Assembly (NCBI GenBank): GCA_964634885.1
Contig: CAZWLN010000028.1
Location: 1-57,041, forward strand
Reading direction: 5' to 3'
DNA: 57,041 bases
From: DAINRZ01 sp964634885
GTDB lineage: Bacteria > Bacteroidota > Ignavibacteria > Kapaibacteriales > UBA2268
Part shown: in pieces, positions 8,624-16,885 of the stretch
Layout of the letters: every line of letters starts with the position of its first letter
Numbering within the stretch: position 1 is the stretch's first letter
Translations under genes and position numbers: made by a program
Notes under the pieces: model-generated
Database searches by the model: none
Seen by the model: only the letters and a program-made list of their open reading frames with translations
Told to the model about the DNA's origin: nothing

Positions 8624-9355
8624 ATGTTAGCAACAGACCACAGCTGGGTTAGTTCCAATCTTTCGAAAGAAATGAACTTGTCTGTTTATGGACACTATGG
8701 ATTCGCAATCTTGCTCTTCCCGGCCTTCACCGACAACCACGAAGAACACAACAGGGAGAGCCTCATCGAATCGATCACGCCTTACATAGAAAAAGGGAAG
8801 TTCAAGGTCTATTCCGTTGACACCGTCAACAAGGAAAGCTGGTTTGCCGAAGACCTGCCACCGGAACAAAAATCGAAGCGGCAGTTTGAGTATAACAACT
8901 ATATAATCGAAGAAGTTGTGCCTTTCATCTTCGGAGACTGCGGCGGCGCCGTACCGGTCATTACCTGCGGGGCATCACTCGGCGGCTACCACGCTGCTAA
9001 CACCTATTTCCGCCGTCCCGACATATTCTACGGCATGATCTCCCTGAGCGCTACGTACAACATCGAGCACTTCACCAAGGGCTATTTCGACGACAACTGT
9101 TACTTCAATTCACCCATCCATTACCTGCCGAACCTGAACGAAGACTTCTGGCTGTCGGCATTAAGGGCAAGGCACCATGTTTATCTTCTTTCCGGTTCCG
9201 GAGAGAATGAATTTCCTCACAACGCCATGCACCTCGGAGAGATTCTCAGGAACAAAGGGATACCCCACCTTGTCGATGTCTGGGGCCCGGAATGGGGACA
9301 CAACTATGCCACCTGGAAGAAAATGCTGATCAACATCTTCGAGACAAAGCTGTAA
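8624..9355 (+). CDS. Alpha/beta-hydrolase, putative esterase (esterase D-like)
   Basis: 243 residues without signal peptide. The nucleophile elbow CGASLGGYHA places the catalytic Ser at residue 118. The acidic residue is probably in the GSGENEFP region and the His in WGPEWGHNYATW near the C-terminus, giving a complete triad in order. The sequence resembles the putative esterase family (PF00756: esterase D, Fes-like and mycolyltransferase relatives). The substrate cannot be predicted. GAGGATGATGAAATG gives a usable ribosome binding site. It follows the TPR gene and ends at a strong terminator (9392-9417). Confidence 0.82.
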   Translation: MLATDHSWVSSNLSKEMNLSVYGHYGFAILLFPAFTDNHEEHNRESLIESITPYIEKGKFKVYSVDTVNKESWFAEDLPPEQKSKRQFEYNNYIIEEVVPFIFGDCGGAVPVITCGASLGGYHAANTYFRRPDIFYGMISLSATYNIEHFTKGYFDDNCYFNSPIHYLPNLNEDFWLSALRARHHVYLLSGSGENEFPHNAMHLGEILRNKGIPHLVDVWGPEWGHNYATWKKMLINIFETKL

Positions 9356-9391
9356 GCTGTTGAGATGTAAATATAAAGTATGATTGATATA

Positions 9392-9417
9392 AAGCTCCGG
9401 GTACGGGGCTTTTTTTT
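9392..9417 (+). terminator. Rho-independent terminator after the esterase gene
   Basis: Stem AAGCTCCG (9392-9399), loop GGTA, and CGGGGCTT (9404-9411) with one G-U pair, followed by an uninterrupted T run to 9417. It lies 36 bases past the stop codon. Confidence 0.85.
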
Positions 9418-9533
9418 ATATTGAATGAGATGCCTTCATTCAACTCGTGTTTATGAAAATGATCCATAAATCTTTCCCGGCCAATTATTTCCTCTGTCCT
9501 GTTTTAGTATTAAAAAATGATTATACCTACATC

Positions 9534-11072
9534 TCAGAACGGAAAATCTTCCTTGTAATCGACATCGTAGTCGAGCTTTTCAAAGCGGGGAGGCTCGGCA
9601 GTAAGATGTATCGGGTTGCCTTCGACGTAGATGGCTTTGTTGGGAGTAGTAGGGCAGATGTGCTCGCAGGCGCCGCAGCCGACACATTGCTTTTCGTTTA
9701 CCACAGGAATCACGAGGTTGCCGTATGGTTCCATGCGTACAGCCTTCGTCGGGCAATGCTCGGAACAGGCCCCGCAATCTGTGCCGTCGGTGACCACAAC
9801 ACAATTACTTTTAACGAACTTAGCCCTGCCCGTCTGAACCACGATTTTCTCTTTTACAGTGAGGGGGAAGATAGCGCCGCTGGGGCAGATTGTCCCACAG
9901 ACATTACATTCGTAATTGCAGAAGCCTGCGGAGAAATCCATCACCGGCTGCATTATCCCTGAGATGCCATAAGAAAGGAAGGAAGGCTGGAGCACGAATG
10001 TGGGGCAGGCGCTGACACACAGATGGCATGCAAGGCAGTTGGCAGTAAAATGTTCAATGCTTTCCGAACCGGGAGGCGACACAGGGTAGCGCCTGACGTT
10101 ACAGGCCCTGGCTCTGCCCTCTGCCCTGAGGCCGGCAGAAGCAAGAAACAGGCCCGCAGTGCCGGTTATTAACCGCCGTCTGTAAGTGTCTGTAGTAATA
10201 ACAGTTGCCGGTGTTTTCCTGTCATGGAATACGGCTTCGTACCTGAAACCGTTCGAAGGACAGGCCCGGAAGCAGTTAAAGCAGCCGACACAGCGGCTGA
10301 AGTCTAATTCCCGGTTTTCGCTGTCGATGCACTGGGCTTTGCATTTCCTCTCACATGCACCGCATGAAGTACAGGCCGATTTATCGAAAGCAATCCTGAA
10401 AAGAGACACTTTCGAAAGGAGTCCAAGTATTGCCCCAACCGGGCAGACTGTATTGCAATAGAGCCTGCCGTACCTGACCGAAAGCCAGCCGGTAAGAAGC
10501 AGCAAGGCGACAGGAAAAACAAGGATTTCAAGCGCCGCGGGAATTATATCCACATAGTAAAAATACTCGCTACCGGACGATTCAAAAACGCCGGCCAGCA
10601 GGTTGTTGAACATAATATACACAGGGCGGGCAAGGTCCGAGGCAATCCTTCCAAAACCGGAGAAAGGATCGAGAAGGTTCAGCAGCAGCAGGCTGCCGCT
10701 GAAGAACGCAGTGGCAGTAATGGCTAATATCGAATACCTGAGAATTGTATGCGGTTTCTTGTATTTGAATTTATTCCTATCGAACTTGTTCCTTAGCCAA
10801 ATCATAATGTCCTGCAAGGCGCCGAGGGGGCACAGGGCCGAACAATAGACCCTTCCGAAAAGGAGGGTGAGCAGGACGACGACAATGAACCCGCCCGTAA
10901 CCACAGACGGTATGTCGATGAACTCCAGCAGAGAGGGCAGGAACTGGAACCACAGGACTCCCGTAAAGAAATCCGGGTCCAGCCTGTGGCTTATGTCTAA
11001 GAACAGGAAAGTAATGCACAAGAGAAAAAGCAGCGAAACAGCCACCCTGATTATTTTCAGTTTCTTCAGCAT
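9534..11072 (-). CDS. Membrane polyferredoxin (NapH/YccM-like 4Fe-4S protein)
   Basis: 512 residues. The N-terminal half has about four hydrophobic membrane segments (near residues 10-30, 55-75, 108-130 and 180-200) and two CxxxCP loops, CSALCPLGA and CNTVCPVGA, the NapH/RdxA/YccM signature. It continues with paired 4Fe-4S motifs: CTSCGACERKC, CVGCFNCFRACP, CLACHLCVSACP, CNYECNVCGTICP, CGACSEHCP and CVGCGACEHICP. A basic-hydrophobic stretch in the middle (RRRLITGTAGLFLAS) may be a further membrane segment. It probably carries electrons across or along the inner membrane. It starts 5 bases after the DUF362 stop, so the two are co-translated partners. Donor and acceptor are unknown. Confidence 0.88.
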   Translation of the reverse strand: MLKKLKIIRVAVSLLFLLCITFLFLDISHRLDPDFFTGVLWFQFLPSLLEFIDIPSVVTGGFIVVVLLTLLFGRVYCSALCPLGALQDIMIWLRNKFDRNKFKYKKPHTILRYSILAITATAFFSGSLLLLNLLDPFSGFGRIASDLARPVYIMFNNLLAGVFESSGSEYFYYVDIIPAALEILVFPVALLLLTGWLSVRYGRLYCNTVCPVGAILGLLSKVSLFRIAFDKSACTSCGACERKCKAQCIDSENRELDFSRCVGCFNCFRACPSNGFRYEAVFHDRKTPATVITTDTYRRRLITGTAGLFLASAGLRAEGRARACNVRRYPVSPPGSESIEHFTANCLACHLCVSACPTFVLQPSFLSYGISGIMQPVMDFSAGFCNYECNVCGTICPSGAIFPLTVKEKIVVQTGRAKFVKSNCVVVTDGTDCGACSEHCPTKAVRMEPYGNLVIPVVNEKQCVGCGACEHICPTTPNKAIYVEGNPIHLTAEPPRFEKLDYDVDYKEDFPF

Positions 11073-11077
11073 ACGGG

Positions 11078-11980
11078 TTACATCTTTATTCTTTTTATTC
11101 TCAGTTTGTCGAGGTTCATGCTGCCTAAGCCCATGTCGTGAGCGTACTTAATATAGCTGACATCCTTCGGTTCGATGCCGAATATCTTTGCGGCAGCGGC
11201 GTCGGCAGCAACAATATCCGTTGAAATCACCAGAGACTTCATCAGTACACAGTCATCAGTAGAAACGCCCTTTGGGCCGTTCCTTTTCATTACCCTGTAC
11301 GCATCGACAACGTTAAGGGTGGGTTTCCTGTAAGTAATCAGGTCGGCTATGCAGCGGTGCAGGTCGTGTCCGTGCCAGTAACGCCTGTCCCAGACGATGC
11401 CCATCAGGTTCTTCATGGCAATCGTAACCTTGGTGGATCCGTGGCTTTTCAGTACCGGCACATTGATGAAGACGTCGGAATTGAGGACAAGTTCGTGGAT
11501 GGCGGCAGATTTGAGCGAAACACCTTTCGGTATGGTAACTGTTTTATAATACTTCTCACTGGCGCCGGAAAAGACTTTTGCGCCGGCAGCTTTAGCGGCA
11601 GCTTCGATGCCGCTGTTAGAATAGCAGTTCTTCCAGTTGTCGCAGGTATTGTCGAAGACTGAGACTTCTTTAGCACCGGCAGAGTAACATTTCTCAACGA
11701 TATGCTTTACAAGTCCGGGGTGTGTGTTGCCTCCTCTTTCGGGAGAAACGTCCCATCCGATGTTCGGTTTGACAAGCACTTTACTGTTTTTGCGTACGAA
11801 GGCCTTAATGCCTCCAAGCTCGGCAATTGCTTTGTCGAACATTTCTTCAGGTTCACCTCCCTTGACCGCCACAAGGTCCCAAGCAGCAGGAGCAGCTTCG
11901 AGTTCAGGATTGGCAGTTAACCCGATGCCACAAGCAACCCCGGCGATTGCCGCACTTTTAATGAATTCCCGTCTGTCCAT
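11078..11980 (-). CDS. Tat-exported DUF362 family protein
   Basis: 300 residues. The N-terminus is MDRREFIKSAAIAG, a twin-arginine signal, so the folded protein is probably exported, often with a cofactor. The body matches DUF362: VLVKPNIGWD, the SVFDNTCDNW region, VFINVPVLKSHGSTKVTIAMKNLMG and the C-terminal ADAAAAKIFGIEP. DUF362 domains are frequently fused or adjacent to ferredoxin domains (family knowledge); here the ferredoxin part is the downstream gene. Function is undetermined; a redox role with the polyferredoxin is inference. It heads the minus-strand pair. Confidence 0.9.
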   Translation of the reverse strand: MDRREFIKSAAIAGVACGIGLTANPELEAAPAAWDLVAVKGGEPEEMFDKAIAELGGIKAFVRKNSKVLVKPNIGWDVSPERGGNTHPGLVKHIVEKCYSAGAKEVSVFDNTCDNWKNCYSNSGIEAAAKAAGAKVFSGASEKYYKTVTIPKGVSLKSAAIHELVLNSDVFINVPVLKSHGSTKVTIAMKNLMGIVWDRRYWHGHDLHRCIADLITYRKPTLNVVDAYRVMKRNGPKGVSTDDCVLMKSLVISTDIVAADAAAAKIFGIEPKDVSYIKYAHDMGLGSMNLDKLRIKRIKM

Positions 11981-12093
11981 ATTCTTACCGCTTTATTTTA
12001 CAATTATTTATCTTTAATTTACATTTTTATTTTTCAAATTGCAAAAACATATTATATTGCAATAAATAATATAATAAACAAAGAGAGAATCTC

Positions 12094-12615
12094 ATGAATA
12101 TATCTTTGGCATTAGGCAGAACCAAACAGGAGATAGCCAGGTCGGCAGCAATCGACATTTTTGCCGCCGCGGCAATGTACTTCCTTCCGGCAGCAGCTCA
12201 TATGCTGAGTTTTCCGCTGTTCCTGCTGGAACCAATCAGGCTGATCATCATCCTTGCCCTTATCCACACTAACAGGAACAATGCCCTGCTGCTGGCAGTA
12301 ACCCTGCCGCTGTTCTCCTTCCTTGCCTCGGGCCATCCGGTGTTCTTCAAGATGCTCATCATCACCGCAGAGATGTCCCTCAATGTAATTATCTTCTATG
12401 CTGCCCTGAAATTGGTCAGGAACCTGTTCATCTCAATGGCTACAGCCATCGTCGCATCAAAATTGTTCTATTATGCCCTGGAATACCTGTTCCTTACTGC
12501 CGCCCTGATTCCTTCGGGTTTAGGAGAGCATCCTGTCCTGCTCCAGGCCGGGTTAATAATCATTTTGAGCCTTTACACGCTGATTTTCTTCAAAGAAGAA
12601 CAAATAAAAGAATAA
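12094..12615 (+). CDS. Small integral membrane protein, ECF S-component-like
   Basis: 173 residues with about five transmembrane helices and almost no soluble part. The pattern FPLFLLEPIRLIIILALIH, then NNALLLAVTLPLFSFLASGHP, recalls substrate-binding S components of energy-coupling-factor transporters or the heptaprenyl-diphosphate-synthase-component-I-like membrane family; this is fold-level resemblance only. No energising ATPase genes are adjacent. It diverges from the Tat-DUF362/polyferredoxin pair across a 113-base AT-rich spacer, hinting at shared regulation. The start ATG is preceded by AAAGAGAGAATCTC. Confidence 0.6.
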   Translation: MNISLALGRTKQEIARSAAIDIFAAAAMYFLPAAAHMLSFPLFLLEPIRLIIILALIHTNRNNALLLAVTLPLFSFLASGHPVFFKMLIITAEMSLNVIIFYAALKLVRNLFISMATAIVASKLFYYALEYLFLTAALIPSGLGEHPVLLQAGLIIILSLYTLIFFKEEQIKE

Positions 12616-12705
12616 ACCAATTTCCAATTATGCAGTCTAAGTATTGAATTGAATGGTAAATTGTGATTTACCGGTTTGTAATACTATTACTTGAAAAGGA
12701 TGAAC

Positions 12706-14628
12706 ATGAAGATATATTCCTGCCTGCTGATTGCTATTCTTGCTTTCATCAAAACAGAAGCCGGTGTTTATACGATACAGGTCCCGACACGGGTCGAAGA
12801 GACCGGGAAACATTTTCTCGTTGCCGATCTTCACTCCCTCGATACTACCGTTGCAAAGCCGGTGATCCTGATTCAAACCCCGTACAACCGTCTGCTTTAC
12901 AGGCTTGCGGGCAAACTGCCCCCACAGGCCGGAGGACTGGGTTTTAAATATGACCTGGAGGACTATCATGTCGTGATTATCGACTGGCGCGGCTTCTACG
13001 GCTCCAAGGATGCGGCAGTTTCCGGCTATGACCGCGGCCTCGACGGCTACGACGCCGTTGAATGGATTGCTGCACAGAATTGGTGCAACGGTAAAATCGG
13101 GACTTGTGGCGGGTCTGCCCTGGGACAGGTACAGTTCCAGACCGCAAGGCACAATCCACCCCATCTTGTTTGTGCTGTTCCTGCTATTAAAGATTATAAG
13201 ACACTCTACACAAACTACTACTACGGCTGTGTATTCAGGAAAGAGCACGTGGAATCGCTCGAAAAACTGGGATTTGTTACCACCAATGCCATCCTTGCCG
13301 TTAACCAGTACAACAAACTGTGGCAGAAGGTCGAGGACAGCTCCGACTACTCAGATGAATTTCATGTGCCGATGCTTCTCATCAGCGGCTGGTTCGACCA
13401 TTACCCTTCTGACGTCCACAGAGCTTTCTACGACATCCGCAGAAACAGCGACGGCGCAGTACGGAACCTGCATAAACTTATTTTTGGCCCCTGGACTCAC
13501 TCCGGTGTCGGACAGGAAGAACAGGGCGACCTGCTTTTCCCGGAAGCCAAAGGCACAGCCGACGAGGCAACGATGAAATTCTTCGAACGCTATCTTCTCG
13601 GAGTGGAAAACAACTGGGAGCAGGAACCTGTAATCAAATACTTCATGATGGGAGCCAATGAATGGCGTACCTGCAACAACTGGTACGACGTTAAACAAGG
13701 AACTATCAAATACTGGCTCCATCCTTCCGGCGCTCTAAGGACGGAACCCGTAACCGTAGCAGAAACTGCCCCGGACACGATCGTCTATGATCCCCGGAAA
13801 CCTTCGCCTACCGACGGCGGCTCACGTTTCAATCCTTTCGACACAACCGTCAGGACAGGGCCTGTTGATATCCGCAGTACCGTCGAATCGAGAAAAGACA
13901 TTCTGATATACCAGACTGATGTCCTTACAGAAAACCTCGAGCTTACCGGAGGCGCTGTCGTTCACCTCTGGCTGTCCTCCGACAGGACTGACACGGACAT
14001 AGCTGTCAGGCTTTGTGACGTCTATCCCGACGGCCGATCAATCATCCTCACCCAGGCCATCCAGAGAATGAGGTACAGAAAAGACCCAATGGTACCCGGG
14101 TTGCTGGCTCCGGGAGAACCCTCTGTCGTAGAAGTAGGCCTCGAACAAATGGCTCACACATTCAAAGCCGGGCACAGGATGAAAATCATACTTTCCGGTT
14201 CCGATTACCCTATGTTCGACATTAACCTCAACAACGGCGGCGATCTGTACAAACCAGGCGACACTCTCGTTGCCACAAACCTCGTGCTTCGCAACAGCGT
14301 CTATGAATCATATATCACTTTACCGACAGCTAAGCCTGTAAGTGTAGAGAACGAATCGAGAAATACTTCGTACTCTTGGGCAACAGTTGCCGGTAACCCT
14401 GCAACAGACGACATCCTGATTAGATTTGGCGAGCCGGTTGCAGAGCATGTTGATGTAAGCATCTACGATTTGCAGGGTAAAATGGTAATTCAAAACAATA
14501 CATGCATAGTCGATCCGGGAAGCAACAGCCTGAGGATTCCCATACCCGGCCTTGTTCCCGGCATATATATATTAAATATCAGATCGGGTGTACGGACATA
14601 TTCAGTAATGATTTCTGCAGTCAGGTAA
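12706..14628 (+). CDS. Secreted CocE/NonD-family hydrolase with T9SS sorting domain
   Basis: About 640 residues from the ATG at 12706, chosen because AAGGA lies 5 bases upstream; in-frame TTG (12691) and ATG (12700) are alternatives. An N-terminal signal peptide ends near TEAG. The hydrolase domain has DWRGFYGS, the nucleophile GGSALG (Ser137), the Asp in SGWFDHYPSD, and the His in FGPWTH, as in CocE/X-Pro dipeptidyl-peptidase (S15) enzymes. The beta-jelly-roll C domain follows (VVHLWLSSDRTDTDIAVRL). The last ~80 residues (VSIYDLQGK..., GLVPGIYIL) form a T9SS type A sorting domain, so it is probably an extracellular ester, amide or peptide hydrolase. Substrate unknown. Confidence 0.88.
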   Translation: MKIYSCLLIAILAFIKTEAGVYTIQVPTRVEETGKHFLVADLHSLDTTVAKPVILIQTPYNRLLYRLAGKLPPQAGGLGFKYDLEDYHVVIIDWRGFYGSKDAAVSGYDRGLDGYDAVEWIAAQNWCNGKIGTCGGSALGQVQFQTARHNPPHLVCAVPAIKDYKTLYTNYYYGCVFRKEHVESLEKLGFVTTNAILAVNQYNKLWQKVEDSSDYSDEFHVPMLLISGWFDHYPSDVHRAFYDIRRNSDGAVRNLHKLIFGPWTHSGVGQEEQGDLLFPEAKGTADEATMKFFERYLLGVENNWEQEPVIKYFMMGANEWRTCNNWYDVKQGTIKYWLHPSGALRTEPVTVAETAPDTIVYDPRKPSPTDGGSRFNPFDTTVRTGPVDIRSTVESRKDILIYQTDVLTENLELTGGAVVHLWLSSDRTDTDIAVRLCDVYPDGRSIILTQAIQRMRYRKDPMVPGLLAPGEPSVVEVGLEQMAHTFKAGHRMKIILSGSDYPMFDINLNNGGDLYKPGDTLVATNLVLRNSVYESYITLPTAKPVSVENESRNTSYSWATVAGNPATDDILIRFGEPVAEHVDVSIYDLQGKMVIQNNTCIVDPGSNSLRIPIPGLVPGIYILNIRSGVRTYSVMISAVR

Positions 14629-14731
14629 ATCATCTGCTAATTGTAAGAAGGGATTGTATTTAATCGTAATAATTCATATATTTAACCCTGTACTATTTTA
14701 CTATTTGTGACAATTAATGTGCGGGGTTTAT

Positions 14732-15747
14732 GTGAAAAATGCTGCCTTAATAGCGCTGATTGCATTAATAGCATTCCCTTTATCCGGACAAACCCCGGAC
14801 ACTGTAAAAGGGGGATTCCGTAAACTAACCGTTTACCATTATTCCTACCGGTCAGGTATATTAGATTCTAATTCTAAGAGACAAGGAGAAGAGGAGGCCA
14901 TTTATAACGAAAAAGGCATCAAAATCGATCCTGATACCAAATATGATGAATACGGGAATGAAATTGAATACATTTTGTATTCACACGATTCCGTCTGGTG
15001 TAAATCAACCACAACATACAAATACGGCGTAAAAGGGAATATACTGGAAGAAGATCATTTCAACGTCCACGGATCAGAATACAACCATTATATCCGCACT
15101 TTCGACGAAAATGGGAAACCACTGAAAAACACTGCGACTGAAAGCGACACNNNNNNNNNNNNNNNNNNNNNNNNNNNNNNNNNNNNNNNNNNNNNNNNNN
15201 NNNNNNNNNNNNNNNNNNNNNNNNNNNNNNNNNNNNNNNNNNNNNNNNNNACAAAAAAGGCAATGAAATTGAATGCAGAACCTGGTTTCCCGGAGGCGAA
15301 CCATTAAGTAAAGAAACAACAAAGTATGACAAGCAGGGCAATATTACTGTAAAGGCCTGCTATGTGTATGAAGGTTGCGACGAAGGAAAGACGACGTATA
15401 TTTTCGAAAAAGGGAAAAACAGGATAAGTAAGGCTGTAAATGAATCATTGAGCGGCAGTTACCAGGGAAAAACAGTCTATAAATACGATGAAGCAGGCAG
15501 CCTCAACGAAGAGGTGTACTATGGATGCGACGATTCGATTGATTGCGTGTATAATTACGATAAATACGGGAATACTATAGCGATTATATCTTACAGTAAC
15601 AATAAACCCGTTCATAAAACCGAATATGTTTACACAAAAGAGGAATCCTTCAGGTCAGCTCAATACATACTTATGAATTGGCTGAGAAGAATGGAACTGT
15701 ATTTACAATGTATAATCAGTATATTTTTCTTTATATATTTATTGTGA
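14732..15747 (+). CDS. Secreted YD-like repeat protein, plus-strand copy 1 (contains assembly gap)
   Basis: First of a tandem pair. I choose the GTG at 14732 because it is the in-frame start shared with copy 2; an ATG at 14717 is not conserved. A signal peptide ends at FPLSGQ, then PDTVKGGF begins the mature protein. The body is a string of short imperfect repeats of the form KYDE.GNE.EY, resembling RHS/YD or toxin-wall repeats. A 100-N gap interrupts it and shifts the apparent frame; alignment with copy 2 shows both sides belong to one gene. Past the position where copy 2 stops, it reads on for about 35 codons with a hydrophobic end (IISIFFFIYLL). No T9SS domain. Function unknown. Confidence 0.75.
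15151..15250. other. Assembly gap (100 N)
   Basis: Exactly 100 undetermined bases inside copy 1 of a tandem duplication, so probably a scaffolding placeholder. The flanking bases align to 16190 and 16298 in copy 2, implying about 107 missing bases if the copies are collinear. Confidence 0.98.
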
Positions 15748-15774
15748 TTGTGTCAAATTGATTACGGTGTCCAT

Positions 15775-16689
15775 GTGAGAAATGTTGTTTTATTAGCGCT
15801 GATTGCATTAATAGCATTCCCTTTATCCGGACAACCCCCGGACACAGTAAAAGGGGGATTCCATAAATGCTGTATTTACAATTATTCCTACACATCGGGT
15901 ATATTAGATTCCAATTTAAAGTGTAAAGAGGACGAGGCCATTTACAATGAAAAAGGTATCCAAATCGATCCGGATACCAAATATGATGAGAACGGGAATG
16001 AAGTTGAATACATTATGTATTCACACGATTCCATCTGGTGTAAATCTACCACAACCTATAAATACGGCGTAAATGGGAATATACTGGAAACTGATCATTT
16101 TAACGTTTACGGATCTGGATACAACCATTATATCAGCACTTTCGACGAAAATGGGAAACCACTGAAAAACACTGCGACTGAAAGCGACACTCTTAATTTC
16201 ATTCAAATATTTAAATATAATGACAACGGGAAAATCTCGGAAGTAATTCATCAGGAAACCGGACAACCCGATCGAGTAATTGAAAAGCACAGCTATGACA
16301 AAAAAGGCAATGAAATTGAATGCAGAACCTGGTTTCCCGGAGGCGAACCATTCAGTAAAGCAACTACGAAGTATGACAAGCAGGGTAATAGAACTGTAAA
16401 GACCTGCTATGTCTATGAAGGTTGCGACGTAGGAAAGACGACATATATTTTCGAAAAAGGGAAAAACAGGATAAGTAACGCTGTAAATGAATCATTGGGC
16501 GGCAGTTACCAGGGCAAAGCAGTCTATAATTACAACGAAGCAGGCATCCTCATCGAAGAAGTGTTCTATGGAAGCGACGGTATGATTTTTTGTGCTAAAA
16601 AATATGATAAATACGGGAATATTATCTCTGAAATCGGATACGACAACAATGTACCATCGTCATCAACCGAATATGTCTATTCAAAATGA
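15775..16689 (+). CDS. Secreted YD-like repeat protein, plus-strand copy 2
   Basis: About 305 residues from the GTG at 15775; a TTG at 15748 would add nine implausible residues. The signal peptide (RNVVLLALIALIAFPLSGQ) is followed by PDTVKGGFHKC. The body consists of ~20-25-residue repeats with YDENGNE, YGVNGNI, FDENGKP, YNDNGKI, YDKKGNE and YDKQGNR at their turns, then the family motif YEGCDVGKTTYIF and two more YD units. It ends in TEYVYSK. It is nearly identical to copy 1 over long stretches, indicating recent duplication, and more distantly related to the minus-strand pair at 26056-28684. Probably periplasmic or surface; function unknown. Confidence 0.8.
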   Translation: MRNVVLLALIALIAFPLSGQPPDTVKGGFHKCCIYNYSYTSGILDSNLKCKEDEAIYNEKGIQIDPDTKYDENGNEVEYIMYSHDSIWCKSTTTYKYGVNGNILETDHFNVYGSGYNHYISTFDENGKPLKNTATESDTLNFIQIFKYNDNGKISEVIHQETGQPDRVIEKHSYDKKGNEIECRTWFPGGEPFSKATTKYDKQGNRTVKTCYVYEGCDVGKTTYIFEKGKNRISNAVNESLGGSYQGKAVYNYNEAGILIEEVFYGSDGMIFCAKKYDKYGNIISEIGYDNNVPSSSTEYVYSK

Positions 16690-16826
16690 TATTCCGTTGC
16701 ATAGATACTTGTTTATCAAACAAGTCCGAATTCCTTCATGAATTCTTTACCAAAAACAACGCATCAGTAATCCGCACCAATGCTTTCATGGCCTCTTTCC
16801 ACCGGATGCTCAACTGAGGGCTATAA

Positions 16827-16856
16827 TAAAAAAAGCCCCGGACAATGCCGGGGCTT
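16827..16856 (-). terminator. Terminator downstream of the 998-residue FN3 protein gene
   Basis: Stem AAGCCCCGG (833-841 of this kilobase) and CCGGGGCTT (848-856), 9 perfect base pairs with a 6-base loop. Read on the minus strand it is followed by a T-rich run (complement of 16827-16834). It sits 30 bases past the minus-strand gene's stop. Confidence 0.88.
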
Positions 16857-16885
16857 CTGTATTTAATATATTGAAAAACAAGGCA

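Noticed and set aside
9592..9962. Plus-strand cysteine-poor open frames within the polyferredoxin gene
   Set aside because: The minus strand encodes consecutive CxxCxxCxxxCP motifs; the plus-strand frames are shadows.
12038..12063. ATTGCAA-N12-TTGCAAT inverted repeat between DUF362 and the membrane protein gene
   Set aside because: Arms are only 7 bp in very AT-rich DNA, where such matches arise by chance; kept as a weak possibility only.
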